A stretch of 64,000 bases of DNA from Pocillopora verrucosa (taxonomy: Eukaryota; Cnidaria; Anthozoa; Scleractinia; Pocilloporidae). Where the stretch lies: the NCBI RefSeq assembly GCF_036669915.1, contig NC_089316.1, positions 23,047,997-23,111,996 on the forward strand. Reading direction: 5' to 3'. Position 1 is the stretch's first letter. Each line of letters begins with the position of its first letter. Shown here one piece after another: positions 21,441 through 32,566 of the stretch. The position numbers were made by a program, and so were the translations under genes. Under the pieces are notes generated by a model. That model did no database searches and was not told the origin of the DNA. It was given only the letters and a program-made list of their open reading frames with translations.

Positions 21441-22210
21441 TTTGCGCCTCCTAAGTGCAAATAGACTAAAAAACGTGTCTAGGCCCTTAGCGTGATAGAA
21501 ATACCATAATGGATTACACAGTCATGAGCACGTTGATCTTAGGTTTTCATGCCTCTATTTCCCTTCTATGTTGCAAACGTGTATATGTATACGACAATCG
21601 AATATAAAGAATATGGAGGAACCACTCCCCCTCCTAGCCTTAGTCGGCTAGCTATCCATATAAGTTTGGCTTTCGCACGGATCACGCAAATAAAAGGGGT
21701 GAAGATAAAAGAGTTCGGTGGAGTCTTCAGGAAACTAAACTCCTCTTAAATTTTTTGCTGGTGCGTTAGTTATAGACCATAGTACCACTCAATTTATCTA
21801 TCCCTACCATTTTGATATCGAGCATCAAAAAAAAAACAAACTGGGACTAATTGCACATCTAGTAAAAATCATAATAAAGGTTTCAGAACCGGCTCAATGA
21901 AAGAAATGAAAAGATTTGTTGTAAATGCGATTATGGCGGATCAATCGGGCTATCCAGCATGATTTTCATGTGAGCGAGGCTAGTAAGATTTCCTCTAGAA
22001 ATCTGTCATACTTCGCAATGCCAACGGGATTTTCCTGTTTCTGAATATCACTAAAAGGGAATGTGGAAACTTTGTCATCAAATCAATTGGGGATCAAATA
22101 CGTTCAGTAACAAAACATTGGTACAAGGAGGAATACATAAATCAGTTTCAGGGAAGTCCTTTCTTTTTTTATTTTCTGAAAACTTTGCCCTCATTGCCAC
22201 CTGTGACAGC

Positions 22211-22409
22211 ATGGCCATCAGCATCAGCGATGGCACATACGTCGCTGTCGCCATCGATAGCAGCACCGTTGCCCTCACCGATGCCATTGCCATTGTCATC
22301 ACTGTCTCCGTTGTCGTTGCCGTTGCCCTCACCTTCGCCATCGCTGTTTCCCTTGCCGTTGCCGTTGCCATCTTCATCGCCGTCGCCTTCAAATTCAGTT
22401 CAGAAGTTG
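22211..22409 (+). CDS. Pro/Ser-rich stalk exon of unit A
   Basis: Reads Ser/Pro/Leu-rich sequence (SPSPSLFPLPLPLPSSSPSP) ending NSVQKL before GTGAGT. It occupies the same place as the Ser-Pro exons at 40213 and 43817, which end (V/S)SVQ.L before GTATG, and is probably an extended, O-glycosylated stalk before the GAIN domain. The acceptor (GTGACAG) is tentative. Confidence 0.55.
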
Positions 22410-22871
22410 GTGAGTGTTATGATCATATGCGGTCCTTGTATCTTTTATGTTTTAGAAGGTAATTAGTGCATACCTGTAACTGACGTTTTCATTATTTCAG
22501 GCAAATGAATATGTTTCCAAACTTGGCAGACTTGATAGCGACAGAAACACTTCTTTGCAGGTAGCTAACTCCACCAGTGACATATATTAAAATGCAGAAT
22601 ACATTCAGATATAGATATATGTGTATATAAAGATACACCCCTTTTCAAAATCGTTGCCAATTGAAAATATACATTAAATATATACACCTGTCCTTTTTGG
22701 ATCCAAAAATGTGATGCACGATGCATGTATATTTCACATCAAGGGATCAAAACTTTTATGGTTATTTAGACAGCAGCTATTTTATTTCCATTTGAACAAC
22801 TTCCCTTTAATTTCTTTTATCAGAAGCTTTTTGAATGGAAAAAGAAAAGGTCTATGTATCATTTAACAAAT

Positions 22872-23735
22872 AGAGAAGCCTTGACTATGCTCTGTTCTGT
22901 TGTAAAGCATTTAGGAAGCGGCTAGAGCACGAAAGAAGTGTAGATAGAAACACTCGACTATGTCTCGTGTTTCTCCCCACTTCTTTCGTGCTCTAGCCGC
23001 TTCCTAAGTGCTTTATTTCAGAACAGAGCACAGTCAAGGTTTCTCTATTTATTTTATAATAGAGAATCCGTTAAATTCCCTAAGCATTACTTTCAATTTT
23101 CAAAACAAACTTTATTTCCAAAGTGAACAACAGTGTCGTCAGCATGCTCTATACTCTCATAAAGCACGTTACTATAAGCCAATCAGTGTCCCTGTTAGAA
23201 TGGTTCAAATAATCTGATTGGCTGTACAAGACTAAAGCTGTCAAAAAGTGTCAACATTCTGCAATAGTTTACAAACTAAAATAGTTCGGCAGGTCGAATT
23301 TAACATTTTCGTCTGAAGTTTTAAGTCTCTAATACAGAATCTTACAGTGAAATGTTGAGTGAACTTCAGCCGAATTATGGCTCATGAAAACACGCGAGGT
23401 TTTTCACATGACAAGGTAGAAAACAAACTGTTCAAGGCGAGTGTTTTTCGAATGAACGACAGCCGAACTCACTGGAACATGAAGATCGCTCGGGATGACA
23501 GCGCCGCAAAACTCGGCTGCAATGACTGATGTGACTTTCCACTCAGCGCATTGGAAAGGATATCAGAGTAAGCTCTTATTTTTTCACTCGAAGGGCGGCC
23601 GATGTAGTTTCTGAGGTTTCCGGTTACTGCGATGACCGGAGATCGCCATGATAAGCGAGCCCCGTTGGACTTCAGCATGATCATATTCGCTCAGACACCG
23701 TTATGACAAGTATGAATTTTAAGTTATGTCAGTTT
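22872..23735. mobile_element. Foldback-type non-autonomous element, copy E1
   Basis: Arms 22872-22941 and 22977-23046 form an inverted repeat of about 70 bp (GGAAGCGGCTAGAGCACGAA and its complement). The rest matches the element at 36420-37215 in reverse (AATCAGTGTCCCTGTTAGAA, CCGGAGATCGCCATGA, TTATGTCAGTTTGG). No functional ORF. Confidence 0.65.
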
Positions 23736-24293
23736 GGTTATATTTTTCATCGTTTCCGTTTTGTTCTGTTTTCTTTTTGAACACTGAGCTTTATATACTA
23801 TACGAGTGTTAGCTGTGTTTGAATTTTATTACCGTACGTAAGCTTGCAATCTAACTGAGCGTGAAAATCTTTAAAACTCGGAATGTCTATTTTGTTTTTC
23901 CTTTGAGGATTTTCGTATCTGCTCACGTTTTAATAACGTAAATTACGGCGCCTGGTTCTTCTGTTGCTACTTGCCGGCTCGATTGTTCCGAAATTTCGCT
24001 TTCAATTATCGAAAAAAAGCTAAAAAGAAGTCCCGGAAAAGGTCGAACATAGTACAATTTGGCAGATAGTGTGACAGCTTGAGCTCAGCTCTGTGCTCTA
24101 TACTCTCATAGAGCACGCTCTTTCAACCAATGACAGCGCGCGTTATAGCGGAGCTCGCAGAGCGTAGCCCCTTAATTATACAAAATAGTAGTAACCCATC
24201 AAGCCAGAAAAAATGTAGATGTACGACCGTACGACCGTACAAGATGCTACTTTTAACATGCGTGGTCAACTGTACCGCGGGCACGCCAACGCC

Positions 24294-24455
24294 ACGGCTT
24301 TGTCCAGTAGTCCAGTGGTCAGTGCACTGGGCTCCGAGTCGGACGACCTGGTTTCTAGTCCTGGCCGGGGCAAGGCGTTGTGCCCTTGAGACGTGCGGGC
24401 TCCGCACGAATGCGAGCTCCGCTCTAAGGCTTGGCTAAATCCACATATTATCCGA
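24294..24455 (+). mobile_element. tRNA-derived SINE, copy 2
   Basis: Near-identical to 15000-15140 over the tRNA-like head and body; this copy has GCTCCGCACGAATGCGAGCT where copy 1 has an A-run. Located in a unit A intron. Confidence 0.7.
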
Positions 24456-26027
24456 ACTTTATTATAAATATACATATGTTCAAATGGCAACGTTTTGAAA
24501 ACGAGTATATAATTACATATATGCATGTGTGTACTTTTATATGTGAAGAAAAATAATGACAGAGGAAGAGACAGATGACGGGAAAGAAATCTGATAAGGC
24601 CACCTGAGCCAAGGAAAAAACAGCTTTCAAACAACACTCTGCATACTTATATCGTTCTAGGACCGGAACAATATTCTTCTTTAACATCAAAACTCTCTCC
24701 TTAGTCGTTCCGCGCATCTGTTTGGTGATGGATAAAATAAAACTTTAGGAGTATTGAGCACATCAATGATCCGTTTCTTTGTTCTTACACATTTTGGCGT
24801 CATTAATGATCTATAAGTATAATTAATCAAATACATGGCAAAGGGGTAACTATTTGTAACAAAACAAATTTATAGGTGATTAGAAACACTTTGTTGGCAT
24901 AGATTACAATAATATTATTAAAAATCACATGAATAAAACGTTTTACGTGATTTCAGGAGGCTGTAAACGTGTTTGAAAACTTCATCGTCAGTCTTGAAAA
25001 CATGACAAAATTTCATGAGGGCCAGTTCACCATAAACGAGTTTCAAAGAGGAAGAGAGTCCATCTTTAATGTGGCTGTCGCCTTCGAGAAATTTGCTCTT
25101 AATTATGGAAAGCATCACCTTCCAATAAAGATTGTAAGCCACAAAATGGGTGAGTTAAAACACCACCTTTTTATCAGATTTGTGATAATCTTCTTTGTCG
25201 ATGCTTATTCACGGTCTCAGTGACTGACACTTTATCTCCTAAATAGGATAATGACTTTTACATCTGGGCTGGATTGCTCAAGGCTGGGTTTAGATAGCCG
25301 AGGAGTAGTGTGAAAACTGATTTCAGATATGAAAGCTATAAAAGAGAATTCAGCATAATTCTATTGGACTATTGACTATAATCTTGATGATTATTGGACT
25401 CTTTAAAAACAATGAAGCTTTTGAACGAAAGAATAAGAAACCCGGGTTAGAATTTAACCTTGGGTGAGCACCAGTTGGCCTCAGAACAACTGAGTGGGTC
25501 CCGAGTCATTTAAAAACGCTTATGTTGGATGTTGTCTGTCTCTTAATTCTTCAATTAGTCATATTTTTGATCGTATTATCCATAAGCAGGAAGTCAATTT
25601 TTTTGTCCGACAGTGCTGGAAGTCCAAAAGGCTTACCGCCAAAATGCAAGTGACTTTTACTTCGACGTACACGAATGGCAAACGAACATTAATATTGCCT
25701 CTTCGAATTTTGCAGATAACGGTTTGTATTACCTGTCGTCTTCAGTCTGAAAAAATTTATGTTTTTTTAAACAGCGTTGACGTAATTTCTCATGAAGGAC
25801 AGCTCACAAGTTTTCGCAGGCTTTGCTTCCAAAACCAACACTCATAGGGTTTATTTCTTTTATAGCCTGAAGGAAATACATAGATTTATCTTTTTCAGGA
25901 TCAGTGGTCGTCGGGTGCGTATATAAGAATCTGCAAGACATACTGCCGAAAAGTCAACCCAGCAGGAATGGAACAGGAAGCACAAGGTAACAATACTGTC
26001 TTCTTTGTGTTCAAAACACCTGGCCCT

Positions 26028-26160
26028 GGTTGTTCGAAGGGTGATTAACGCTATCCACTGGATAATTCGCTATCCAGCAGATAGAACGAAACATTTTGTG
26101 AACACTTATCTGCTGGATACCGTCGACTGGCGTTATCTTCCCTACGTAGAGAACATCGGC
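26028..26160. mobile_element. Single end of the Harbinger-like element family
   Basis: Begins GGCCCTGGTTGTTCGAAGG and contains CTATCCACTGGATAA and TTATCTGCTGGATA, as do both ends of the 32870-34798 element. No second end nearby; a truncated copy in a unit A intron. Confidence 0.5.
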
Positions 26161-27025
26161 TAAAATGTGCAAATCGTTTGGTATCGTCACCACCGCTACC
26201 ATTCTTTTAAACCACCATATTTGTGTCACATTCTGGTTCATTTTCAAATCATTTTGTACACAGATATTTGGGTAGCAGAATAATAATGGCAGCAATGGAA
26301 CCTAAACCAAAAAAATTGCTGGAAAATGTCGTCTTAAAGTTCAAAAACATAAAGGTAAGCAAGATTAAGTCAGATGAAAGTAAAGAAAGATTATTTGGAA
26401 TGCGCTGTTTTTATTTCTTCTAACCGCAATGATTTTATTTTCAGATAGAAGAAAGGGTGAAGAATTGTATGTTTTGGAGAGGCTTCAGCGATAGGTAAAA
26501 AATTGCAATACATCATCTACTTTTCTTAGAATTTTCTTGTTCGTTTGGTCGTCCGTTTGCCTCCATGTTCCCGCCAATATTTTCCCTGAGTTTTCTTGGA
26601 GTCCAGTTGCTTGTTGCTGTATTTGCGAATGTCCTCTTATTTTCCGGTTGTCGTGGGAGACACTTAGCTAGAATTGTTATGTTTCATTATTTTTTTCCTT
26701 AATTTATCATTAATTTTCCCTCATAATTTGTCCTAATGAGATTATTTTCTCTATTAAAATAATTTTTGCAAGCTATAATCCTTCTATCTACGACAACTTC
26801 TGTCTAAAAATTTGGAATATACCCAATCAAAGTTTGAATCTATGCCTAACAAGGAAGTATTATAAATAGTTTCCGCCTTGACTTATTAAAACTAATAATG
26901 AACTGCTAATAATGTAATCGATATTATGAAATCAAAAGGGTTTTGATGAAATTCGCTCTTTTGGTACCATGGAAGGCTATTTCCTACACTACGTCTTGCC
27001 TGCTGAGGTTATTTCTTATTTGCAG

Positions 27026-27152
27026 CTCCGACGGATTTTCAGACGAAGGATGCCATGTAGTTACGTCGAGAAGCAATTCAGAAGAAACAGTTTGTAGCTG
27101 CAATCATTTGACTCATTTTGCTGTATTATTTGATTACAACGATGGCACAAAG
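27026..27152 (+). CDS. GPS exon of unit A
   Basis: Reads GFSDEGCHVVTSRSNSEETV then [14 protein letters not shown]. With CMFW of the previous exon (26445-26494) it supplies the four Cys of the GAIN/GPS motif and the HLT cleavage triad. Donor is AAAG/GTAACC, canonical, unlike units B1 and B2. Confidence 0.85.
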
Positions 27153-30047
27153 GTAACCAGTTATATGTATGTTCTTCTTCCAGCACTGGTGATACATGTA
27201 AATTAATTGAGCTAATTTGCGTGTCTCTATTTTCTTTTTTATGCTATGTGACGCAGCTTTCCAAACAGGACGAGACTGTGTTGAAGACAATTACCTACAT
27301 AGGATTAAGCTTGTCGATCATCGGGATGCTTATAACATCAGCCTTGTACTTTTTCTTTACGTAAGTATGGTGGTTAAATAATCGATGATGTACACATTCT
27401 GATGTCTTCTTCTACTTACTATCGATTGTAATTTCTCAACAAAGGAAAAAAAAAAACAAGGAATAAACGTAACTTTAAGTTATCCAAAATGTTCCTTTTA
27501 ATTTCTCTGAAACTGAGGTAAAGTAAGTCGATTAAATTACCAATTTACATCAGATTTCATGTTCAATTAGAAGAGCATTGACAATGCATGGTCTCTTTCC
27601 TCGGTCCTTATTGTTTTCTTATTCTATACCAACTTGGCTTTTTATTTTCCTTTTGATTCTGAAGCTTTTGATTGATTTTTTTTGGTGTTTGTCTTGTTTT
27701 GTTTGTTTTTCTTTTTTTCTTAATTTTTCATTTGAATTATTTTTGTTTGATTATGTTTGTTTTTTTTTTAAACCCATGTTTGATTTTTGTTTTTGCTTTC
27801 TTTTTTCGTCATCTTTCATTTGACCAGAGACGTCCGTCAACCTTTGTCTCAAATTCGATTGAGTCTTTCTGTGTCCCTCGGAGTTGGACAGCTAATTTTT
27901 CTCGCAGGAGTAAACGCCACAGAACACACGGTGAGAGGCTTTTCCGGTCTGTTAATTTAAGTAATCAAACATTTCTGCTCTAAATATTTTTAGAAAATAG
28001 CACAGAAAGACACATAACATATTTCCTTTTGCAGGCTGCTTGTATAGCAGTAGCAGCTCTGATGCAGTATTTTCTGACGGCTGCCTTTTGCTGGATGTTG
28101 GTCGAGGGAATCTACCTCTACCTGTTCGTTGTGAAAGTTTACAACATCAACACCAAGATGCACATGTATCACGTCATCTCATGGGGTATTTCCATTATTA
28201 ATTTTACCACAACATATATTGGAAGTTACACCATGCTCCCATATTTGGTGTTGTCATCAAGTCAAGTGCTTTGAATTTATTTTTTTGTATTTATGATTAG
28301 GTCTCCCTATGATCATGATGGCCATTTCACTTGGCATTGCTGCTGCGAAAGAAGGAATACAAAGCTATGTCAGTGATAAATAGTAAGAAACACATCAATA
28401 GGTTACTTTTTACCTTTCTTCTCTCTCCCGCGCACTATCAAGTTAAGTTCGTTTTAATTTTCTTGTTCCGTTTTTCCTTGGATTTTTTTTATTCATTCTG
28501 ATGACTTTCATTCTTGTTTTTCAATTCTCCTAGTTGTTGGCTGTCTTCGACTAACAATCTGATCTGGATATTCGTCTCCTTTGTAACGTTCATCGAAGTT
28601 GTGAGTTTATGATAAATTTATTTCACGGTGCTTGGTTTACCGAACTAGTTACCTCCAGAGACTTTTGTTGTTTTGTTGTTTCACCTTTTTCAGCGTTGAA
28701 TACCAAGATGTGTTTTCTAGGCAAAAAAGTACCACATTGTACAACCCTAAAAAAGAGGATGGGAACAGGATTAGAAGGAGATATCAAATTTGACTTTAGC
28801 TACGTTGAGCGTAATTGATTCTGTTAAGAAAGTTTTATTCGCGGAATCAGCTCAGTGGTCGAGGATCCGGGTGCAAGGGTCGGGATTTCTATCCCCCGTA
28901 ATGGAATCATTATTTTTATTTTTCCGACCTATACTAAACGAATAACTTCTATAGTAAGACTGTCTTGGCTTCTCGAGTACCACATCCAGAAACTTAATTC
29001 AGTGATTTCAATGGAATTCTTTTTTAGCTCAACATCTTGATACTCTACGAGTCATAAAGGAGATGACCAATTTGGTGCAGCCAACAGGTGAAGACGACCA
29101 TATTCAGCAAATACGGTAGGATTCACAACATGAAATTATTCAAAATAATAAAAACAAATTGCCTTGTCAAACTGTACGGCGACAATCGCCTGGCTCCCTC
29201 ATTCCTTGACCAGTTTGCCTTTACGATACCTGTTAATGAGACTGCGAAAAAAAGATTATCATCTCAGTCTTTTACATGTCTCTTCAATTTGTTTTCGATC
29301 TCAGAATTGGTATCAAAGCTTGCGCACTGATGATTCCTTTACTGGGTGTCACGTGGCTATTTGGTCTTTCGCCTGTGCAAAAGGCTTTCGCTTACATTTT
29401 CACAATACTCAACTCTACTCAGGTGAGTGTCCGATTGAAACTCTTAATCTCAATCAATCTAGATTGTTCAATTTACACAGCTCTTACCAAAGAGAGAACC
29501 CTTTGCAATAATTAGATGATTTTAAAAAAAAATTTAAAAACCTGTTAACTATTCACTTGACCCGAAATATATTCGTAGCAGTCTTATTAGACTTATTAGA
29601 TATTGATTTTTGAAGACGATTATTATATGCCTTGTGCACTGAGATACCCAAACAACGCACGCTCCGCCGCTTCCTACTTAGGTGGAATATTGTAAAAAAA
29701 TAATCTTCAAATTGTTGTTCTTCAACAGGGTTTCCTGATTTTCGTTCTACACGGCTTACGAAACAGTCAGGTAAGAAAAGAAAACTGAGTCAATAATAAG
29801 GAAAGTGCATATTATAGCACAAATGTTTAAGCATGAATAACTATTTGAATGAAATTTGAAAGAAATGTATCGTTTGTTGCTTGTCTATCTGCAGATCAGA
29901 GAGCGATTGAAAAGAAAGATGAACGGGGTTTTTACCACTTCAATTAAGGAGGACTCCACAAGGAAGAGCCCACAGGTCAATTTAAGTGACGTCGGCGATG
30001 CACGGGCAGTTGAATTGCAGCCTCGCAGTGACATTAAACCGAATTAA

Positions 30048-32334
30048 CACTCTACTTAAGTCAATGTTCGCCAATAACATTCTATTGCATTGAACGATTG
30101 TGTAGTAAGTAGCGATTAGTCAATGGCGATCGATCTGAGTTTCAATCTGCTGTTAAGTAAATTGACATTAGGTGCATTATGCATTATGTAAGTCGTTAGT
30201 TTTTAGTTAGTATGACGGATGTAGAGCTAGCGAATAGAAATACTGTCAATAAATTGTCATTATTATTATCATTATTTTATTACTATTAAGTGAGATCGTT
30301 CTCTTGTTTATTGTTTTAGCAATTTACAAGCTGCAAGTGCTATCTTTTATCTTAACGACTTTTCCAGAACATCGCATACATGTACTTGCTTAAGAATTTT
30401 TGTTAGCTACATGCTAAGTTGCGCGCACTAAGGATCAAATTATCGTAACTATAGGTTGATCTGGCTTGTCTGTTATTAAGTGACTTTCATTAAAGGTTAG
30501 ATCTACTTTAGAAGTTCAATGAACTCATGGAATGAACTGAGTTATTACAAATTCTTCTTTAATTAACACTGTGTTTAGTTCCAACACGTATTTGACTGCC
30601 TCCTTTCAATCCTTGTGCGCTACATTTTAACGTTTGCTAGATGATGCTTTTACGTTTCATATCGGAGAGGATACTTGTCAAATAGTATCTTGTAACTGTG
30701 ATATTAGCAGCCTCGTCCAACATCTAATGTTATTACTCATGAATAAACAGATGAATAGATAGATGATGCTGAGTTAATGCATAAATAACTATGTTAAAAA
30801 AGAAAGAAATTCTAAGAGATTACATATTTTGACCCTTCAATGCCCAAGATCTCATTTTTAATCCTCCTCAGTGTCAAACCTATCTGATCGATATTGTATT
30901 AATACTGTAAGGAGAAATTCTGTGTTGGTCACTCATGGAAGTTAAAGGATTAAGGATCACTTGAATTTTTCGATATTTATTCTCCACATTCCTTAGATTA
31001 GTATTTCTTTTTCGAATCGTAAATGTATCGATGAGTTCTGATATTTAAAATTGGAACTATGATAACCAAAATTGGAGAAAACTTAATTTAACAGCGATCG
31101 AAGAAAAATCGCACACAGTAGACAATTTAAAGGAACAAAGTGCAGTAATAGATACGTTAGGTAATTTGTCTTAAAACCTGCTAATGCATCTCCCCGAATT
31201 AGTGCATTTCTTGTTCTTGTAAACATTTCTTGAACAATATTATGGTTTTGACATGTGACTCAAAAAAATAAAATCGGATAAAGATATTATACGTACATTT
31301 CTTCCCCTACCTTTAAAGGGGTATAGAGAAGTGTGCATCATAGGAATTGACGCAATCACAGCGTATGTTACAACTAAAGTATTATCTTTGCTAGAAACAC
31401 AAATTGCAAAAATTTATCCTTCAAGCTTTACTTTTTCCTTCATGGGCCTCGAGCACTGCAAAGAGATTAAGAGATATTTGAGCAGTCTTTTTCCAGCTCA
31501 GTTTTTATGCCGCAACGTGATAAGCACGAACGCCTTGCATAAGCTCAGCTAATGTAAACACGACGAAACAATCGACAACATTCTATTATTAGATCATACC
31601 TGTTTATAAATTAGCATATAAGGCTACTTCTTCAGAAGAGAGTAAACAAAGGAAATGATTCTGAAATGCACGGAATTATTCCTCTACACCGGTCAAATGT
31701 GATCGGTATAAACGCTTCAAGGGGCGACTGACTCAATGAATTGCGGATGAGACTAAGAACTATTTGAGAATCATCTTGCCATTATATTATGGGAGAGCAC
31801 TATAGTTGGGGATGAAGAGGCACTTGAAAAAAGGATTTTCCTCCTCAGAGGACACACATGGCAATGACTGGGCGTAGACTGGAACTTAGACCTGAATGGA
31901 AAAGGTTAGCATCCAAAGAGATGGATGCTAAAGCAATCGATGGTCTTCATGACGCTTTTACCGTATAAGGGGGGGAAGGGTGGGGGGATGGATTTGTTTT
32001 GCAAACTGAGAGCTTGACTATAAGTCGTGAGGCGCCGTTGGTTTTCTGTCCAATTGACGATCAACCCTATTAAAATTATATTTAACTCACGCTTTAAGAA
32101 GGCATCCTTTGACTCGGGGTTTTCCACGTGTGCGAAAAATTAATGACACACGAGGTTAGACCCATCGACTAACACGGCAGTATTTCATCTGCGAGTTGAA
32201 AACTAAGAAGTAATTTTCGTTTATTTGTACGAACAGATGGGACACACACATCAGCCACCGGTGAGTAATACAGCATTTTCGTAAACTTTGAAAATAATAA
32301 AAGTGTTTTTGTCCCGTTAAATTCTCGATCTTAG
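30048..32334. other. Spacer between units A and B
   Basis: Contains unit A's poly(A) signal (AATAAA, about 30248) and a deleted, reversed family 1 MITE at 30831-30954 (GATATTGTATTAATACTGTA, TTGGTCACTCATGG). 31690-31770 (CTCTACACCGGTCAAATG) matches 50935-51010 between units B and D, so spacers were duplicated together with the genes. No coding sequence recognised. Confidence 0.6.
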
Positions 32335-32460
32335 AAAGAAAACCAATGCTTTACACCTGGTGCAAGTTTCTTTCAGTTTATTGGCCAATTTATTGAAAAA
32401 AGTGAAAAAAAATGATGACTCATGTTATGAGCTGTCGACCGAGTGTTATCATTTGCATTT
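32335..32460 (+). promoter_or_regulatory. Upstream block of unit B with CCAAT boxes and octamer
   Basis: AAGAAAACCAATGCTTTACA, CACCTGGTGCAAGTT, TTATTGGCCAATTTATTG and ATTTGCAT (32451-32458), 109 bp before the leader ATG. Same order as in units A and D. Confidence 0.55.
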
Positions 32461-32566
32461 ATGCTAACTCCTACTAAAGAAATTTCCTTTCATTTACCGC
32501 TCCCAAATACAGTAACTTTTGTCTGCCGACAGCTGCTCGTGACAACTTATACATTTCTGGGGCTTG

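Larger units (their letters stand above)
16328..30047 (+). pseudogene. Unit A: C-type-lectin adhesion GPCR (class B2), frameshifted
   Basis: Leader exon 16328-16406, lectin-like exons at 20319-20703 and about 21090-21440, Pro/Ser stalk about 22211-22409, GAIN exons 22501-22560, 24957-25149, 25614-25721, 25899-25986, 26264-26354, 26445-26494, GPS exon 27026-27152 ([12 protein letters not shown]; autocleavage expected at HL/T), TM exons 27257-27360, 27828-27930, 28035-28185, 28301-28382, 28534-28600, 29028-29115, 29305-29422 (GVTWLFGLSP), 29729-29770 and tail 29895-30047. AATAAA follows at about 30248. Nearly all splice sites are canonical. Exon 29028-29115 is 88 nt where unit B has 89: one missing base after ATACTC gives a stop (TAA) four codons on, before TM6. 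The lectin exons also carry stops. The ligand is unknown; family members signal through a tethered agonist freed at the GPS. Confidence 0.82.

Noticed and set aside
22078..22392. Minus-strand ORF rich in Ala/Thr/Met
   Set aside because: It is the antisense shadow of the Pro/Ser stalk exon of unit A.
24123..24438. ORFs on both strands near 24.3 kb
   Set aside because: They lie across the tRNA-derived SINE and have no protein family features.
28840..28905. tRNA-like sequence in a unit A intron
   Set aside because: A box A-like ATCAGCTCAGTGGTCGAG is present but box B is poor and no cloverleaf forms; possibly an old SINE remnant, too weak to list.
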